From: Commensalibacter communis
GTDB taxonomy: Bacteria; Pseudomonadota; Alphaproteobacteria; Acetobacterales; Acetobacteraceae
Assembly: GCF_947179015.1 (NCBI RefSeq)
Contig: NZ_CAMXCM010000001.1
Span: forward strand, 169,387-233,386
Direction of reading: 5' to 3'
Length of the DNA: 64,000 nucleotides
Shown here: positions 20,836 to 30,479 of the stretch, piece by piece
Layout: each line of letters opens with the position of its first letter
Numbering within the stretch: position 1 is the stretch's first letter
Notes under the pieces: generated by a model
The model's database searches: none
Seen by the model: the letters and a program-made list of their open reading frames with translations, nothing else
Told to the model about the DNA's origin: nothing
Made by a program: the position numbers and the translations under genes

Positions 20836-21231
20836 ATGAGTAAACCAAAGCATCCACGTGCACTTTCTGAAAACGAAGCTCAAGCAGTTGGTCGTAACAT
20901 CAGAACTAGTCCACGTAAATTGAATTTAGTTGCAGGTTTGATTCGTAACGAACCTGTGTCTCAAGCGTTAGCGAAGTTAACTTTTTCAAAGCGTAGAATT
21001 GCTCAGCAGGTAAAAACAATACTTGAAAGCGCAATTGCGAACGCTGAGAATAATCATCAGCTTGATGTTGACCGTTTGGTTGTGTCTAGAGCTGAAGTTG
21101 GTAAAGCCATGGTTATGCGTCGTTTTCATGCAAGAGGTCGTGGACGTTCAGCACAAATCGAAAAATTCTTTAGCCATATAAAGATCGTGGTTGCAGAACG
21201 TGAAGACAACGATGAAGGAAAGGCAGCATAA
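20836..21231 (+). CDS. rplV: 50S ribosomal protein L22
   Basis: 131 residues, slightly longer than the usual 110-127 because of a polar N-terminal extension ([14 protein letters not shown]). The family motif ISPRK(L)NLVAGLIR is seen as [15 protein letters not shown], and the tunnel hairpin [13 protein letters not shown] near residue 100 is intact. Starts 2 bases after rpsS. Confidence 0.98.
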   Translation: MSKPKHPRALSENEAQAVGRNIRTSPRKLNLVAGLIRNEPVSQALAKLTFSKRRIAQQVKTILESAIANAENNHQLDVDRLVVSRAEVGKAMVMRRFHARGRGRSAQIEKFFSHIKIVVAEREDNDEGKAA

Positions 21232-21233
21232 TA

Positions 21234-21911
21234 ATGGGTCAAAAAGTTAATCCAATTGGTTTGCGTCTAGGTATTAACCGTACTTGGGATAGTCGTTGGT
21301 ATGCAGATCAAGATTATACCAGATTGCTATTCGAAGATTTCAAACTTCGCGATTTTTTGCGAAAAAAACTTGCTGGTGCTGGCGTTTCACGTGTTGTGAT
21401 TGAACGTCCTGCTAAAAAACCTCGTGTGACCATTTATGCAGCACGACCTGGTATTGTTATTGGCAAAAAAGGTCAAGATATCGATGGTTTGCGTAAAGAA
21501 TTAGCAGCAATGGCTAATGCAGATGTTGCATTAAATATTGTTGAAATTCGTAAGCCTGAGATTGATGCGACACTTGTTGCAGAAAACATTGCACAACAAT
21601 TAGAAAGACGTGTTGCTTTTCGTCGTGCTATGAAACGTGCTGTTCAGTCAGCTATGCGTCTAGGTGCACAAGGTATTCGTATTAATTGTAGTGGTCGTTT
21701 GGGTGGTGCTGAAATTGCTCGTGTCGAATGGTATCGTGAAGGACGTGTGCCTTTGCATACATTAAGAGCAGATATTGATTACGGTGTTGCAGCAGCACAA
21801 ACTACTTATGGTAAGTGTGGTGTGAAAGTTTGGATCTTTAAGGGCGAAATTATGGCTCATGATCCATTAGCACAAGATCGCCGTGCAGCTGATCAAGTTC
21901 CACAACGGTAA
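21234..21911 (+). CDS. rpsC: 30S ribosomal protein S3
   Basis: 225 residues. mRNA entry-tunnel protein with a KH domain: [18 protein letters not shown] near residue 76, and [20 protein letters not shown] near 145. Starts [13 protein letters not shown]. 2 bases after rplV. A 60-base spacer with a short hairpin follows. Confidence 0.99.
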   Translation: MGQKVNPIGLRLGINRTWDSRWYADQDYTRLLFEDFKLRDFLRKKLAGAGVSRVVIERPAKKPRVTIYAARPGIVIGKKGQDIDGLRKELAAMANADVALNIVEIRKPEIDATLVAENIAQQLERRVAFRRAMKRAVQSAMRLGAQGIRINCSGRLGGAEIARVEWYREGRVPLHTLRADIDYGVAAAQTTYGKCGVKVWIFKGEIMAHDPLAQDRRAADQVPQR

Positions 21912-21971
21912 TTGATTTTTTGGAGTTTAATAGTTATAAGAGACTATTACAACGCATGAGGATATTAAATA

Positions 21972-22388
21972 ATGCTATCTCCGCGGCGGACTAAATTCCG
22001 CAAAGCTCATAAAGGTCGTATCCATGGTAATGCGAAGGGTGGGACAGAGTTGAATTTTGGTACTTATGGTCTAAAAGCTCTGCAACCCGAACGTATTACT
22101 GCACGTCAAATTGAAGCTTCACGTCGTGCGATTACTCGTGCTATGAAGCGTATGGGACGCGTATGGATTCGTGTATTCCCTGACCTTCCTGTGTCAAGCA
22201 AACCTGCTGAAGTTCGTATGGGATCTGGTAAAGGATCTCCTGAATTTTGGGTTGCTCGTGTTAAACCTGGTCGTATTTTGTTTGAAATCGAAGGTGTTTC
22301 GCCTGAGATTGCTAAAGAAGCATTGACGCTTGGCGCTGCTAAGTTGCCGATTAAAACAAAATTCATAACCCGCATAGGGGAGGCTTAA
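21972..22388 (+). CDS. rplP: 50S ribosomal protein L16
   Basis: 138 residues. L16 contacts A-site tRNA. Starts [41 protein letters not shown] includes the arginine hydroxylated by YcfD/RoxA-type enzymes in some bacteria. Ribosome binding site GAGGAT before the ATG. Confidence 0.99.
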   Translation: MLSPRRTKFRKAHKGRIHGNAKGGTELNFGTYGLKALQPERITARQIEASRRAITRAMKRMGRVWIRVFPDLPVSSKPAEVRMGSGKGSPEFWVARVKPGRILFEIEGVSPEIAKEALTLGAAKLPIKTKFITRIGEA

Positions 22389-22390
22389 GA

Positions 22391-22627
22391 ATGGCAAAGG
22401 CTTATAAGCCAGCTGATCTGCGCGCCAAAACTATTGATGAATTAAAAACGTTGTTAGTTGATCTTCGACGTGAACAATTCAACTTGCGTTTCCAACGTGC
22501 GACAGGTCAAAATGAAGGTGTCAGCCGTGTTGGTGTGATTCGTCGTGATATTGCGCGTATCAAAACCATCATGGGTGAATTAAACAAAAACGCCGTGGGT
22601 GCAGCTGCATCCACCAGCAAGTCCTAA
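22391..22627 (+). CDS. rpmC: 50S ribosomal protein L29
   Basis: 78 residues, a little longer than typical because of an Ala/Ser tail. Two-helix protein near the tunnel exit: [26 protein letters not shown] and [11 protein letters not shown]. Starts 2 bases after rplP. Confidence 0.97.
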   Translation: MAKAYKPADLRAKTIDELKTLLVDLRREQFNLRFQRATGQNEGVSRVGVIRRDIARIKTIMGELNKNAVGAAASTSKS

Positions 22628-22641
22628 GGAGTTCGTGGGCA

Positions 22642-22920
22642 ATGCCAAGGCGCGTTCTGACTGGTCGGGTGACAAGCGACAAAATGGACAAAACAGTGAC
22701 AGTACTGGTTGTTCGTCGTGTTATGCATCCGCTTTATAAAAAATTCATTCGTCGTTCTAAAAAATATGCGGCGCATGATGAATTAAATGAATGTAAAATT
22801 GGGGATATGGTTCGTATCATCGAATCTCCTCCAATATCTAAAAGAAAATCATGGGCTGTGACTACTCGTAATGGGGCTCCTCTTGAGGCAGCAACATCAG
22901 TATCCAGCGTTAAAGTTTAA
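22642..22920 (+). CDS. rpsQ: 30S ribosomal protein S17
   Basis: 92 residues, OB-fold primary 16S rRNA binder. [21 protein letters not shown] and [19 protein letters not shown] are typical. Fourteen bases after rpmC, with AAGGAG in the spacer. Confidence 0.99.
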   Translation: MPRRVLTGRVTSDKMDKTVTVLVVRRVMHPLYKKFIRRSKKYAAHDELNECKIGDMVRIIESPPISKRKSWAVTTRNGAPLEAATSVSSVKV

Positions 22921-22933
22921 GGGGGGCTAAGAC

Positions 22934-23302
22934 ATGATCCATCCCGAGACCAACCTTACCGTGGCTGATAATTCAGGCGCAAGAGAGGTGCAGTGCATTA
23001 AGGTGCTGGGCGGTTCAAAGCGGAAGACCGCTTCGGTCGGCGACGTGATTGTCGTATCTGTCAAAGAGGCTATTCCTCGTGGCAAGGTAAAGAAAGGTGA
23101 AGTTCATCAAGCTGTTATCGTTCGTACAAGTTATCCTGTACGTCGTGCTGATGGCACATCTATTCGTTTTGATAAGAATGCAGCTGTGTTGATTAATAAA
23201 CAAAGTGAACCTATTGGAACGCGTATTTTTGGGCCAGTGGTCAGAGAATTACGTGCTCGTAAGTTTATGAAAATTATCTCCTTAGCTCCGGAGGTTCTAT
23301 AA
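22934..23302 (+). CDS. rplN: 50S ribosomal protein L14
   Basis: 122 residues, exactly the usual length; sits at the subunit interface and is the target of the silencing factor Rsf[25 protein letters not shown] at the start. The first 120 bases are clearly richer in G and C than the rest of the gene and its neighbours (67 of 120 by hand count). Overlaps rplX by one base. Confidence 0.99.
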   Translation: MIHPETNLTVADNSGAREVQCIKVLGGSKRKTASVGDVIVVSVKEAIPRGKVKKGEVHQAVIVRTSYPVRRADGTSIRFDKNAAVLINKQSEPIGTRIFGPVVRELRARKFMKIISLAPEVL

Positions 23303-23622
23303 TGGCTGCACGTATAAAAAAAGGTGATCAAGTTATTGTGATCACCGGCCCTTATAAAGGGGTTAAAGGTGAAGTTCTTTCTGTTAACCCAACAGAAGAT
23401 AAAGCTGTTGTTCGTGGTGTTGCTGTTGCAAAACACCATAAAAAACCTAGCCGTATGGGTGAACAAGGTGGAATCATTGAACGTGAAAAACCTGTTCATT
23501 TGTCTAATTTGAAACTTGTTGATCCAAAATCTGGCAAACCAACACGCGTTGGTTTTAGGGTTCTTGAAGATGGTCGTAAAGTTCGTATCGCCAAAGCTAC
23601 TGGCGAAGTGATTGAAAGTTAG
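23302..23622 (+). CDS. rplX: 50S ribosomal protein L24
   Basis: 106 residues, assembly initiator of the 50S subunit. KOW motif: [23 protein letters not shown] near residues 6-28. Starts on the last base of the rplN stop. Confidence 0.99.
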   Translation: MAARIKKGDQVIVITGPYKGVKGEVLSVNPTEDKAVVRGVAVAKHHKKPSRMGEQGGIIEREKPVHLSNLKLVDPKSGKPTRVGFRVLEDGRKVRIAKATGEVIES

Positions 23623-23633
23623 GAGAGAGAGGA

Positions 23634-24203
23634 ATGTCAGAAAATATTCAAACTGCATCTGAAGCCCGACTTTATACACTCTATAAAAACGAGCTGCGTA
23701 AGAATCTACGTGAACAGTTTTCGTACAAAAATGAAATGCAAATTCCCCGTCTTGAAAAAATCGTTTTGAACATGGGTGTTGGCGAAGCTGTTGGCGATCA
23801 AAAGAAATTAGATAACGCAACAGAAGAAATGACCTTGATTGCTGGTCAAAAAGCAGTTAAAACGTTAAGTAAGAAAGCCATTGCTGGTTTTAAAATTCGT
23901 GCTGGTCTGCCAATTGGTTGTAAGGTTACGTTACGTAGCCGCCGTATGTATGAGTTTTTAGACCGTTTAGTGACGATCGCTTTACCTAGGGTTCGTGATT
24001 TTAGAGGATTACCTGCGAATAAAGGTTTTGATGGCAATGGTAACTTTGCAATGGGTTTGAAGGAACAAATCGTATTCCCCGAAATCGTTTACGATAAAGT
24101 AGACGATGTGCGTGGTATGGATATCATTTTTGTTACTTCAGCTAAAACAAATGAAGAAGCTAAAGCTTTATTAAAGGCGTTTTCTTTACCTTTCGTTGGG
24201 TAA
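23634..24203 (+). CDS. rplE: 50S ribosomal protein L5
   Basis: 189 residues. Binds 5S r[22 protein letters not shown] near residue 36, then [12 protein letters not shown]. Ribosome binding site GGAGAGAGG. A perfect 11-bp hairpin follows in the 105-base spacer before rpsN, unusual inside this otherwise tight cluster. Confidence 0.99.
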   Translation: MSENIQTASEARLYTLYKNELRKNLREQFSYKNEMQIPRLEKIVLNMGVGEAVGDQKKLDNATEEMTLIAGQKAVKTLSKKAIAGFKIRAGLPIGCKVTLRSRRMYEFLDRLVTIALPRVRDFRGLPANKGFDGNGNFAMGLKEQIVFPEIVYDKVDDVRGMDIIFVTSAKTNEEAKALLKAFSLPFVG

Positions 24204-24220
24204 GTTTAGTTTCTTTTCGC

Positions 24221-24246
24221 TGCAAGGCAATGTAAATTGCCTTGCA
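24221..24246 (+). terminator. Perfect hairpin between rplE and rpsN
   Basis: TGCAAGGCAAT (24221-24231) and ATTGCCTTGCA (24236-24246) form an 11-bp perfect stem with a GTAA tetraloop, followed by an AT-rich stretch with TTTATTTTT. Candidate attenuator or processing site inside the operon. Confidence 0.5.
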
Positions 24247-24308
24247 AATCTATTTATTTTTGGAAAACGGTCGAATTTTTCGACAAGTTCCGGAGGGTAA
24301 AATAAAAC

Positions 24309-24614
24309 ATGGCAAAAACTTCCGCCATCTATCGCAATGCGAAGCGTGCTAGTATGTCTGCACGTGATAAAGAAAAGCGCATTGCATTAAAAAATATTGT
24401 TATGGATAGAGCGTTGCCTGTTGAAGATCGTTTTGATGCTTCTTTAAAATTGGCACAATTACCTCGTAATGGTTCTCGTGTCAGAGTCCGTTTGCGTTGT
24501 AAATTAACAGGACGTTCTCGTGGTAATTATCGTAAATTTGAGCTTTGCCGTATCGCATTGCGTGAATTAGCGTCTACTGGGCAGATCCCCGGTATGGTTA
24601 AGTCAAGTTGGTAA
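24309..24614 (+). CDS. rpsN: 30S ribosomal protein S14
   Basis: 101 residues, the long zinc-free form (no CxxC pairs). C-terminal half with [26 protein letters not shown] is typical. Strong ribosome binding site GGAGGG. Reinitiates after the rplE-rpsN hairpin. Confidence 0.99.
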   Translation: MAKTSAIYRNAKRASMSARDKEKRIALKNIVMDRALPVEDRFDASLKLAQLPRNGSRVRVRLRCKLTGRSRGNYRKFELCRIALRELASTGQIPGMVKSSW

Positions 24615-24624
24615 GGGGCTGTAG

Positions 24625-25023
24625 ATGTCATTATCTGATCCATTAGGTGATATGCTCACCCGTATTCGTAATGCGCAATCTGCTCGTCATACATTTTGTG
24701 TAGCTCCTGCTTCTAACTTAAGAGTCAATGTTTTAGAAGCTTTAAAACGTGAAGGTTATATTCGCGGTTATAAAAAAGAAGAATTGCGTAAAGGTATTAA
24801 CCAGCTTCGCATTGAACTGAAATATTCTGATGGCGAACCCGTTATTAAAGAAATTCAAAGAGTTTCTAAACCTGGTCGTCGTGTATACTCAAAGATTAAA
24901 GAACTTCCACGCGTTTATGCGGGGCTTGGCGTATCCATCCTTTCAACACCTTGTGGTGTTTTGTCTGATGTTGAAGCGCGCGCTGCTAATGTTGGTGGCG
25001 AAGTTCTTTGTCGTGTATTCTAA
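24625..25023 (+). CDS. rpsH: 30S ribosomal protein S8
   Basis: 132 residues. Starts [19 protein letters not shown]-terminal [20 protein letters not shown]. Primary 16S rRNA binder and, in enterobacteria, the repressor of the spc operon. Ten bases after rpsN. Confidence 0.99.
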   Translation: MSLSDPLGDMLTRIRNAQSARHTFCVAPASNLRVNVLEALKREGYIRGYKKEELRKGINQLRIELKYSDGEPVIKEIQRVSKPGRRVYSKIKELPRVYAGLGVSILSTPCGVLSDVEARAANVGGEVLCRVF

Positions 25024-25033
25024 GGGGAATTAA

Positions 25034-25567
25034 ATGTCACGCGTAGGCAAAAACCCCGTACAGATTCCACAAGGGGTACAAGTTACTTTAACAAACGGTA
25101 ACATGACAGTTAAAGGAAAAAGAGGGGAACTCTCTATTCCTGTGTCTGAACACGTTGAAACTAAAATTGAAGATAATCAAGTTATTGTTAGCCCAAAAAA
25201 CAAAGCAATTATTGCGAGAGCTATGTGGGGAACAACAAGAGCATTGGTTGCAAATATGGTTCATGGTGTTTCTGAAGGGTATTCAAAAACTTTGGAAATT
25301 ACGGGAACAGGTTTCCGTGCGTCTGTGCAAGGTTCAAATTTGGTTATGAATCTTGGTTATTCACATGACATTGTTTATCCAATTCCTGCTGATATTAAAA
25401 TTACAACACCACGTCCAACGGCTGTAACAGTTGAAGGCAATGATAAGCAACGTGTTGGTCAAGTTGCTTTGGACATTCGTAATTTTAGAAAACCTGAGCC
25501 TTATAAAGGTAAAGGTGTTCGTTATGATAATGAAGTCATACGTCGCAAAGAAGGCAAGAAGAAATAA
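25034..25567 (+). CDS. rplF: 50S ribosomal protein L6
   Basis: 177 residues, two repeated domains; near the factor-binding centre. [15 protein letters not shown] start; C-terminal [16 protein letters not shown] signature. Overlaps rplR by one base. Confidence 0.99.
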   Translation: MSRVGKNPVQIPQGVQVTLTNGNMTVKGKRGELSIPVSEHVETKIEDNQVIVSPKNKAIIARAMWGTTRALVANMVHGVSEGYSKTLEITGTGFRASVQGSNLVMNLGYSHDIVYPIPADIKITTPRPTAVTVEGNDKQRVGQVALDIRNFRKPEPYKGKGVRYDNEVIRRKEGKKK

Positions 25568-25929
25568 TGGGTACGCAACGTGAATTACAAACGCGCCGGC
25601 GTAGACGGTTGCGTTATCAGCTTCGTCAGAAAGGAAATGGACGTCCTCGTCTTTCAGTATTCCGTTCTAGCAAAAATATTTATGCTCAGGTTATTGATGA
25701 TGTAGCTGGTAAAACCTTAGCTGTAGCTTCTAGTTTAGAAGCTGCGGTAAAAGGACAATTGAAAACTGGAGCTGATATTGATGCTGCTCGTACAGTCGGC
25801 AAGTTAATTGCTGAACGTGCAAAAGCAGCTGGGTTGGAACAGGTCGTGTTTGATCGTGGCTCCTATATTTATCATGGGCGTGTAAAAGCGCTAGCTGAGG
25901 CTGCCCGTGAGGGCGGACTTGCGTTCTAA
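25567..25929 (+). CDS. rplR: 50S ribosomal protein L18
   Basis: 120 residues; binds 5S rRNA together with L5. [31 protein letters not shown] and [24 protein letters not shown] are typical. Starts within the rplF stop. Confidence 0.99.
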   Translation: MGTQRELQTRRRRRLRYQLRQKGNGRPRLSVFRSSKNIYAQVIDDVAGKTLAVASSLEAAVKGQLKTGADIDAARTVGKLIAERAKAAGLEQVVFDRGSYIYHGRVKALAEAAREGGLAF

Positions 25930-25941
25930 GGGAGGTCGCGA

Positions 25942-26520
25942 ATGGCACGTGAAGTTAAAGAAGGCGGTCGCGCAGGACGTGAACGTGAAAATGATGATTT
26001 GGTTGATAAGCTTGTAACGATCAATCGTGTTGCAAAAGTTGTAAAGGGCGGTCGCCGTTTTGCGTTTGCAGCATTGGTTGTTGTTGGCGATCAGCGTGGT
26101 CGTGTTGGGTTTGGATCTGGTAAAGCCAGAGAAGTCCCTGAAGCAATCCGTAAAGCTACTGAACAAGCAAAAAAATCAATGATCCGTGTTCCAATGAAAG
26201 AAGGCAGAACATTGCATCACGATGTTCAAGGCTGTTTTGGAGCTGGTAAAGTGATTTTAAGATCAGCAGAAGCAGGAACTGGTATTATTGCTGGTGGTCC
26301 TATGCGCGCTGTTTTCGAAAGTCTTGGGATTAATGACGTTGTTGCGAAGTCAACAGGTTCACGTAATCCTCATAACATGGTTAAAGCAACTTTTGATGCA
26401 TTACGTCGTTGCGCAAGCCCTCGGGTCGTTGCAGCAAGACGTGGTAAAAAAGTTTCTGAAATTTTGGGACGTCGTGAAGCTCCAGCTAATGCTCAAAATG
26501 CGGAGGTTGTAAATGGTTGA
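25942..26520 (+). CDS. rpsE: 30S ribosomal protein S5
   Basis: 192 residues. Decoding-accuracy protein; dsRBD-like N-domain with [21 protein letters not shown], then [13 protein letters not shown], then C-domain with [15 protein letters not shown]. Overlaps rpmD by 8 bases. Confidence 0.99.
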   Translation: MAREVKEGGRAGRERENDDLVDKLVTINRVAKVVKGGRRFAFAALVVVGDQRGRVGFGSGKAREVPEAIRKATEQAKKSMIRVPMKEGRTLHHDVQGCFGAGKVILRSAEAGTGIIAGGPMRAVFESLGINDVVAKSTGSRNPHNMVKATFDALRRCASPRVVAARRGKKVSEILGRREAPANAQNAEVVNG

Positions 26521-26704
26521 TACGAAAGCTGATAAAGTTAAAGTGACTCAAATCGCTTCTGCAATCGGTCGTCAGAAATATCAAAAACAAACATTAGTTG
26601 GTTTAGGGTTGAATCGCATTGGTGCCACGCGCGAGTTGGAAAATACACCAGCTGTGCAAGGGATGATCAATAAGGTTCGCCACCTTATAAAGGTGGAGGG
26701 ATAA
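26513..26704 (+). CDS. rpmD: 50S ribosomal protein L30
   Basis: 63 residues. [20 protein letters not shown] and [10 protein letters not shown] are family-typical. Starts inside the end of rpsE, so translation is coupled. Confidence 0.98.
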   Translation: MVDTKADKVKVTQIASAIGRQKYQKQTLVGLGLNRIGATRELENTPAVQGMINKVRHLIKVEG

Positions 26705-26708
26705 TTTA

Positions 26709-27197
26709 ATGAACTTAAATGAACTTCGTGACAATTTAGGCTCTAGATATACAAAAAAACGTCTAGGCCGTGGTATTGGCTCAGGCAAAGGTAAGACTTC
26801 AGGTAAAGGTCATAAAGGGCAACACGCCAGATCTGGTGTTGCAATTAATGGCTTTGAGGGTGGACAACTTCCGCTTTATCGTCGCTTACCTAAAAGAGGA
26901 TTTAAGAATATCTTCCGCAAACTTTATGCGGAAGTAAACCTTGATACTTTATCTCTTGCAATTGACGAGGGCAAATTGAATGCTTCTTCTGTGATTAATG
27001 AAGAAGCATTGCGTAATGCGGGCTTATTTAAAGGAAAGAAATATGCTGGTGTTCGTTTGCTTGGCAAAGGTGAATTGAATAAAGTTGTAAATCTTGAAGT
27101 GTCTGGTGCGTCTATTGCAGCACTTGAAGCAGTGAAAAAAGCTGGTGGCTCTGTTAAGCTATTGGTTCCTTCTAGGGATGTATCTGCAGATGCCTAA
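26709..27197 (+). CDS. rplO: 50S ribosomal protein L15
   Basis: 162 residues. Glycine/basic N-terminus [21 protein letters not shown], then LPKRGFKN and the globular C-terminal domain. Last gene before a terminator-like structure that separates it from secY. Confidence 0.99.
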   Translation: MNLNELRDNLGSRYTKKRLGRGIGSGKGKTSGKGHKGQHARSGVAINGFEGGQLPLYRRLPKRGFKNIFRKLYAEVNLDTLSLAIDEGKLNASSVINEEALRNAGLFKGKKYAGVRLLGKGELNKVVNLEVSGASIAALEAVKKAGGSVKLLVPSRDVSADA

Positions 27198-27275
27198 AGT
27201 GAAACTGTAATATATTTTGTTAATAATAGAATTTTATCAGTTTATATTACACGATAAATCTTAAGGCTTAAAAAT

Positions 27276-27313
27276 ACAGCGTCCCGTAACTATTTGCGGT
27301 GACGCTGTTTTTT
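27276..27313 (+). terminator. Intrinsic terminator/attenuator before secY
   Basis: ACAGCGTC (27276-27283) pairs with GACGCTGT (27301-27308), with an inner CCG/CGG pairing, and runs straight into six T (27308-27313). The secY ATG is only 17 bases further, so the hairpin either ends most rplO transcripts or attenuates secY-adk. Upstream, AAACTG/CAGTTT and GTAATATA/TATATTAC (27202-27250) offer two interlocked pairings. Confidence 0.7.
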
Positions 27314-27329
27314 CTGAAAGGATAAGATT

Positions 27330-28679
27330 ATGGCCTCTATGGCCGAGCAATTAGCATCTAATATTAATCTCAGTGCCTTTTCTAAAGCCACTGAATTAAA
27401 AAAACGCATATGGTTTACCCTTGGTGCTTTGATTATTTACCGTTTAGGTACATATATACCTGTTCCTGGTGTTGATGCTGCGATTATGGCTCAATTACTT
27501 GCCAAGCATCAAGGCGGTATTTTAGGTATGTTTGATATGTTTAGTGGTGGTGCGCTGGGTCGTATGACGATTTTTGCCCTAAACATTATGCCTTATATTA
27601 GTGCATCGATCATTATTCAGTTGATGTCTTCGGCTATGCCCTCTTTGGAAGCATTAAAAAAAGAGGGTGAGCAAGGACGTAAGAAGCTTAATCAATACAC
27701 AAGATATTTAACCGTTTTCATTGCGCTGTTCCAAGCTTATGGGATTGCCGTTGGTCTTGCCAGTATGAGTACACCAGCTGGGAATGCCGTGCTTCATCCT
27801 GGATTCTTTTTCACTGCCACTTGTGTTATTACGCTAGTTGGTGGAACGATGTTTTTGATGTGGTTAGGTGAACAAATTACCGCTAGAGGGGTAGGGAACG
27901 GCATTTCGTTAATTATCTTTGCTGGTATTGTTGCGAATCTTCCAACCGCTTTGGCCAGTTTGTTTAACTTAGGGTATACAGGCGCGTTATCACCTATATT
28001 TGTTGTTATCTTTTTGGTATTAGCAGCGGTTACGATTGCTTTTATTGTTTTTATGGAACAAGCACAAAGACGTGTAGTTATCCAGTATCCTAAACGGCAG
28101 GTTGGTCAACGTATGTATGGTGGAGATTCCACTCATATGCCTCTTAAAGTCAATACTGCAGGAGTTATTCCACCTATATTTGCGTCATCAGTTCTGTTAA
28201 TCCCAGTGACAATTGCAGGATTTTTATCCAGTGATTCTACACCTGGCTGGTTAGCATTTATAGGTCAAGAATTTAGCAATGGTCGTATTTTATATATGTT
28301 ATTCTATGCAGCCATGATTATTTTCTTTTCTTTTTTCTATGCTGCGGTCAGTTTTAATCCCAAAGAAACGGCCGATAATTTGCGTAAACAGGGTGGTTTT
28401 ATTCCTGGGATTCGTCCAGGTGCAAATACGGCCGCTTATTTTGATACGATCTTAACACGATTGACGACGATTGGTGCTCTATATCTCGTTGCAGTTTGTT
28501 TATTGCCACAGTTTTTGATTAATCACTATAATGTTCCATTCTATTTTGGTGGAACGAGTTTAATTATTATTGTGTCTGTAACCATCGATACAGTAACACA
28601 AGTACAGTCACATCTGGTTGCGCATCAATATCAAGGTTTATTACGTAAATCTCGTGGTGGTAAGGGGAAAAAGCGATGA
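27330..28679 (+). CDS. secY: Preprotein translocase subunit SecY
   Basis: 449 residues, ten transmembrane helices, the channel of the Sec translocon in the inner membrane. Conserved GTYIPVPGVD in helix 1 and periplasmic plug region, SGGALGRMTIFALNIMPYISASII (plug and helix 2b), and the cytosolic KRQVGQRMYGG loop. AAAGGATAAG provides a ribosome binding site. Overlaps adk by 4 bases. Confidence 0.99.
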   Translation: MASMAEQLASNINLSAFSKATELKKRIWFTLGALIIYRLGTYIPVPGVDAAIMAQLLAKHQGGILGMFDMFSGGALGRMTIFALNIMPYISASIIIQLMSSAMPSLEALKKEGEQGRKKLNQYTRYLTVFIALFQAYGIAVGLASMSTPAGNAVLHPGFFFTATCVITLVGGTMFLMWLGEQITARGVGNGISLIIFAGIVANLPTALASLFNLGYTGALSPIFVVIFLVLAAVTIAFIVFMEQAQRRVVIQYPKRQVGQRMYGGDSTHMPLKVNTAGVIPPIFASSVLLIPVTIAGFLSSDSTPGWLAFIGQEFSNGRILYMLFYAAMIIFFSFFYAAVSFNPKETADNLRKQGGFIPGIRPGANTAAYFDTILTRLTTIGALYLVAVCLLPQFLINHYNVPFYFGGTSLIIIVSVTIDTVTQVQSHLVAHQYQGLLRKSRGGKGKKR

Positions 28680-29338
28680 AATTAGTTTTTTTAGGCCCTC
28701 CTGGGGCGGGTAAGGGAACACAATCCCAGCATCTTGCTCAAGAGTATAACATAGCTCAGATTTCAACAGGTGATATGTTACGTGCTGAAGTTAAGGCAGA
28801 ATCTGATGTTGGTAAGCTTGCTAAGAAAATTATGGATAATGGAGAGTTAGTTCCAGACGATTTAATCGTTTCTATGATTCAGAAAAGAATCCAAGCAGAC
28901 GATTGTAAAAATGGTTTCATCCTTGATGGTTTTCCTCGCAGTTTGGGGCAGGCCGAAGCATTGGACAAAATGTTTTCTTCTCAGGGAACGAGATTAAATG
29001 CGGTGCTTTCCTTGGAAGTTGACGAAGAAATCCTAGCTGAGCGTATTTCTGGTCGTTTTAGCTGTGCAAGCTGTGGTGCCAGTTACCATAAGCAATTTAA
29101 GCATCCTAAAGTGGAAGGTGTATGTGATAGTTGCGGCTCGACGGAATTTGTATCAAGAGCTGATGATAACAAAGAAACTGTTTTGGCGAGATTAGAAACA
29201 TATCGTAAGCAAACTGCGCCATTATTACCATACTACGAGAAAAAAAACTGTTTATATGCAATAAATGGGATGAAAAGCGTGGGAGATGTCACAAAAGACA
29301 TTGACCAAGTCTTAAAAAAAATTAAATTAAGCAACTAG
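28676..29338 (+). CDS. adk: Adenylate kinase with zinc-type LID
   Basis: 220 residues; interconverts AMP + ATP and 2 ADP. P-loop GPPGAGKGTQ at 7-16, AMP site STGDMLRAEV near 30, DGFPRSLGQAE near 85. The LID domain carries four cysteines as two CxxC pairs (FSCASCGA and VCDSCGS, about residues 129-152), the zinc-binding form common in Gram-positives and some proteobacteria. Translationally coupled to secY (ATGA overlap), a widespread arrangement. Confidence 0.99.
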   Translation: MKLVFLGPPGAGKGTQSQHLAQEYNIAQISTGDMLRAEVKAESDVGKLAKKIMDNGELVPDDLIVSMIQKRIQADDCKNGFILDGFPRSLGQAEALDKMFSSQGTRLNAVLSLEVDEEILAERISGRFSCASCGASYHKQFKHPKVEGVCDSCGSTEFVSRADDNKETVLARLETYRKQTAPLLPYYEKKNCLYAINGMKSVGDVTKDIDQVLKKIKLSN

Positions 29339-29375
29339 AATTCTTTATACAAAATAAATTTTTTGTGTTGCGGTA

Positions 29376-29413
29376 TTGACTCTAAAGGCAGGAAGGTTAT
29401 ATTGCTGCCTTTA
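29376..29413 (+). promoter_or_regulatory. Predicted rpsM-rpoA operon promoter with palindrome around the -10
   Basis: TTGACT (29376-29381) and TATATT (29398-29403) are spaced by 16 bp. A perfect 9-bp inverted repeat, TAAAGGCAG at 29383-29391 and CTGCCTTTA at 29405-29413, brackets the -10 box. It may be an operator, or the terminator hairpin of adk; there is no T tract behind it. Confidence 0.5.
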
Positions 29414-29539
29414 AAGGTATTTTAGGTTGTTGGCTATTTTATAAACATTACTTTATGAAAAGTAGTTGTGTTTTTGTTGAGTAGCCGATTGTTCAAGAAA
29501 TAAGCCTGAATTTTTTAGGTTAATTGAGGAGTAACAGGC

Positions 29540-29917
29540 GTGGCGCGTATTGCCGGCGTAAACATCCCGACAAATAAACGGGTAGCAATTGGTCTGCGTT
29601 ATATTTATGGCATTGGGCCTACAAAAGCACAGGAAATTTGTAATAAACTTTCAATTCCTGAAGCACGCAGAGTGAACGAACTTTCAGACGATGAAATTCT
29701 GAAGATTCGTGAGTTAATTGATAGTGAATATCAAGTTGAGGGTGATCTTCGTCGTGAAGTCGCCATGAATATTAAACGTTTAATGGATTTAGGATGCTAC
29801 CGTGGCTTACGTCACCGTCGTGGTCTACCTGTAAGAGGGCAAAGAACCCATACCAATGCGCGTACGCGTAAAGGTAAGGCTGTTGCTATTGCTGGTAAGA
29901 AAAAAGCAACACGCTAG
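29540..29917 (+). CDS. rpsM: 30S ribosomal protein S13
   Basis: 125 residues from a GTG start with GAGGAG before it. S13 bridges to the 50S and contacts P-site t[18 protein letters not shown] and the basic C-terminus [25 protein letters not shown] are typical. In many bacteria infA and rpmJ precede it; they are not here. Confidence 0.99.
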   Translation: MARIAGVNIPTNKRVAIGLRYIYGIGPTKAQEICNKLSIPEARRVNELSDDEILKIRELIDSEYQVEGDLRREVAMNIKRLMDLGCYRGLRHRRGLPVRGQRTHTNARTRKGKAVAIAGKKKATR

Positions 29918-29968
29918 TTCCTAGGTTGGTTTTTATTTTTGTAACTAAACAACAGGATAAAAAAAGTC

Positions 29969-30361
29969 ATGGCGAAACCCGCCGCTCCGCGTCTTAGAAA
30001 AAAAGAACGCAAAAACATTATTTCTGGCGTAGCACATGTTTTGTCTACGTTTAATAATACAATGATTACAATCTCTGATGTTCAAGGGAATGCTATTTCT
30101 TGGTCTTCAGCAGGTGCACAAGGATTTAAAGGTTCTCGTAAATCAACACCTTATGCAGCACAAATGGCTGCAGAAGATGCTGGTAAAAAAGCACGTGAAC
30201 ATGGTATGGAAACACTTGAGATCGAAGTTTCTGGTCCAGGATCAGGTCGTGAAAGTGCATTACGTGCATTACAGGCAGTTGGTTTTACCGTTACTTCTAT
30301 TCGGGATATGACTCCTGTGCCACATAATGGATGTCGTCCACGTAAACGACGTCGCGTTTAA
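29969..30361 (+). CDS. rpsK: 30S ribosomal protein S11
   Basis: 130 residues. ATFNNT-type motif seen as [16 protein letters not shown], and C-terminal [18 protein letters not shown]. Platform protein near the mRNA exit. No rpsD follows, the normal alphaproteobacterial order. Confidence 0.99.
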   Translation: MAKPAAPRLRKKERKNIISGVAHVLSTFNNTMITISDVQGNAISWSSAGAQGFKGSRKSTPYAAQMAAEDAGKKAREHGMETLEIEVSGPGSGRESALRALQAVGFTVTSIRDMTPVPHNGCRPRKRRRV

Positions 30362-30479
30362 TCCGCTCCTTTGTTATTTCTCTAAAATCATTTAGAAAAA
30401 TAACAGAAGATTAATCCTAATCTTTTGGTTAGGATTTTGTCGCCTCTATGGCAAAATTCTGAATTGAAAGGCCACCACC

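Noticed and set aside
23131..23820. 229-codon open frame antisense to rplN-rplX-rplE
   Set aside because: Crosses three real genes and their junctions; Phe-, Asn- and Thr-rich as expected from reversed ribosomal protein codons.
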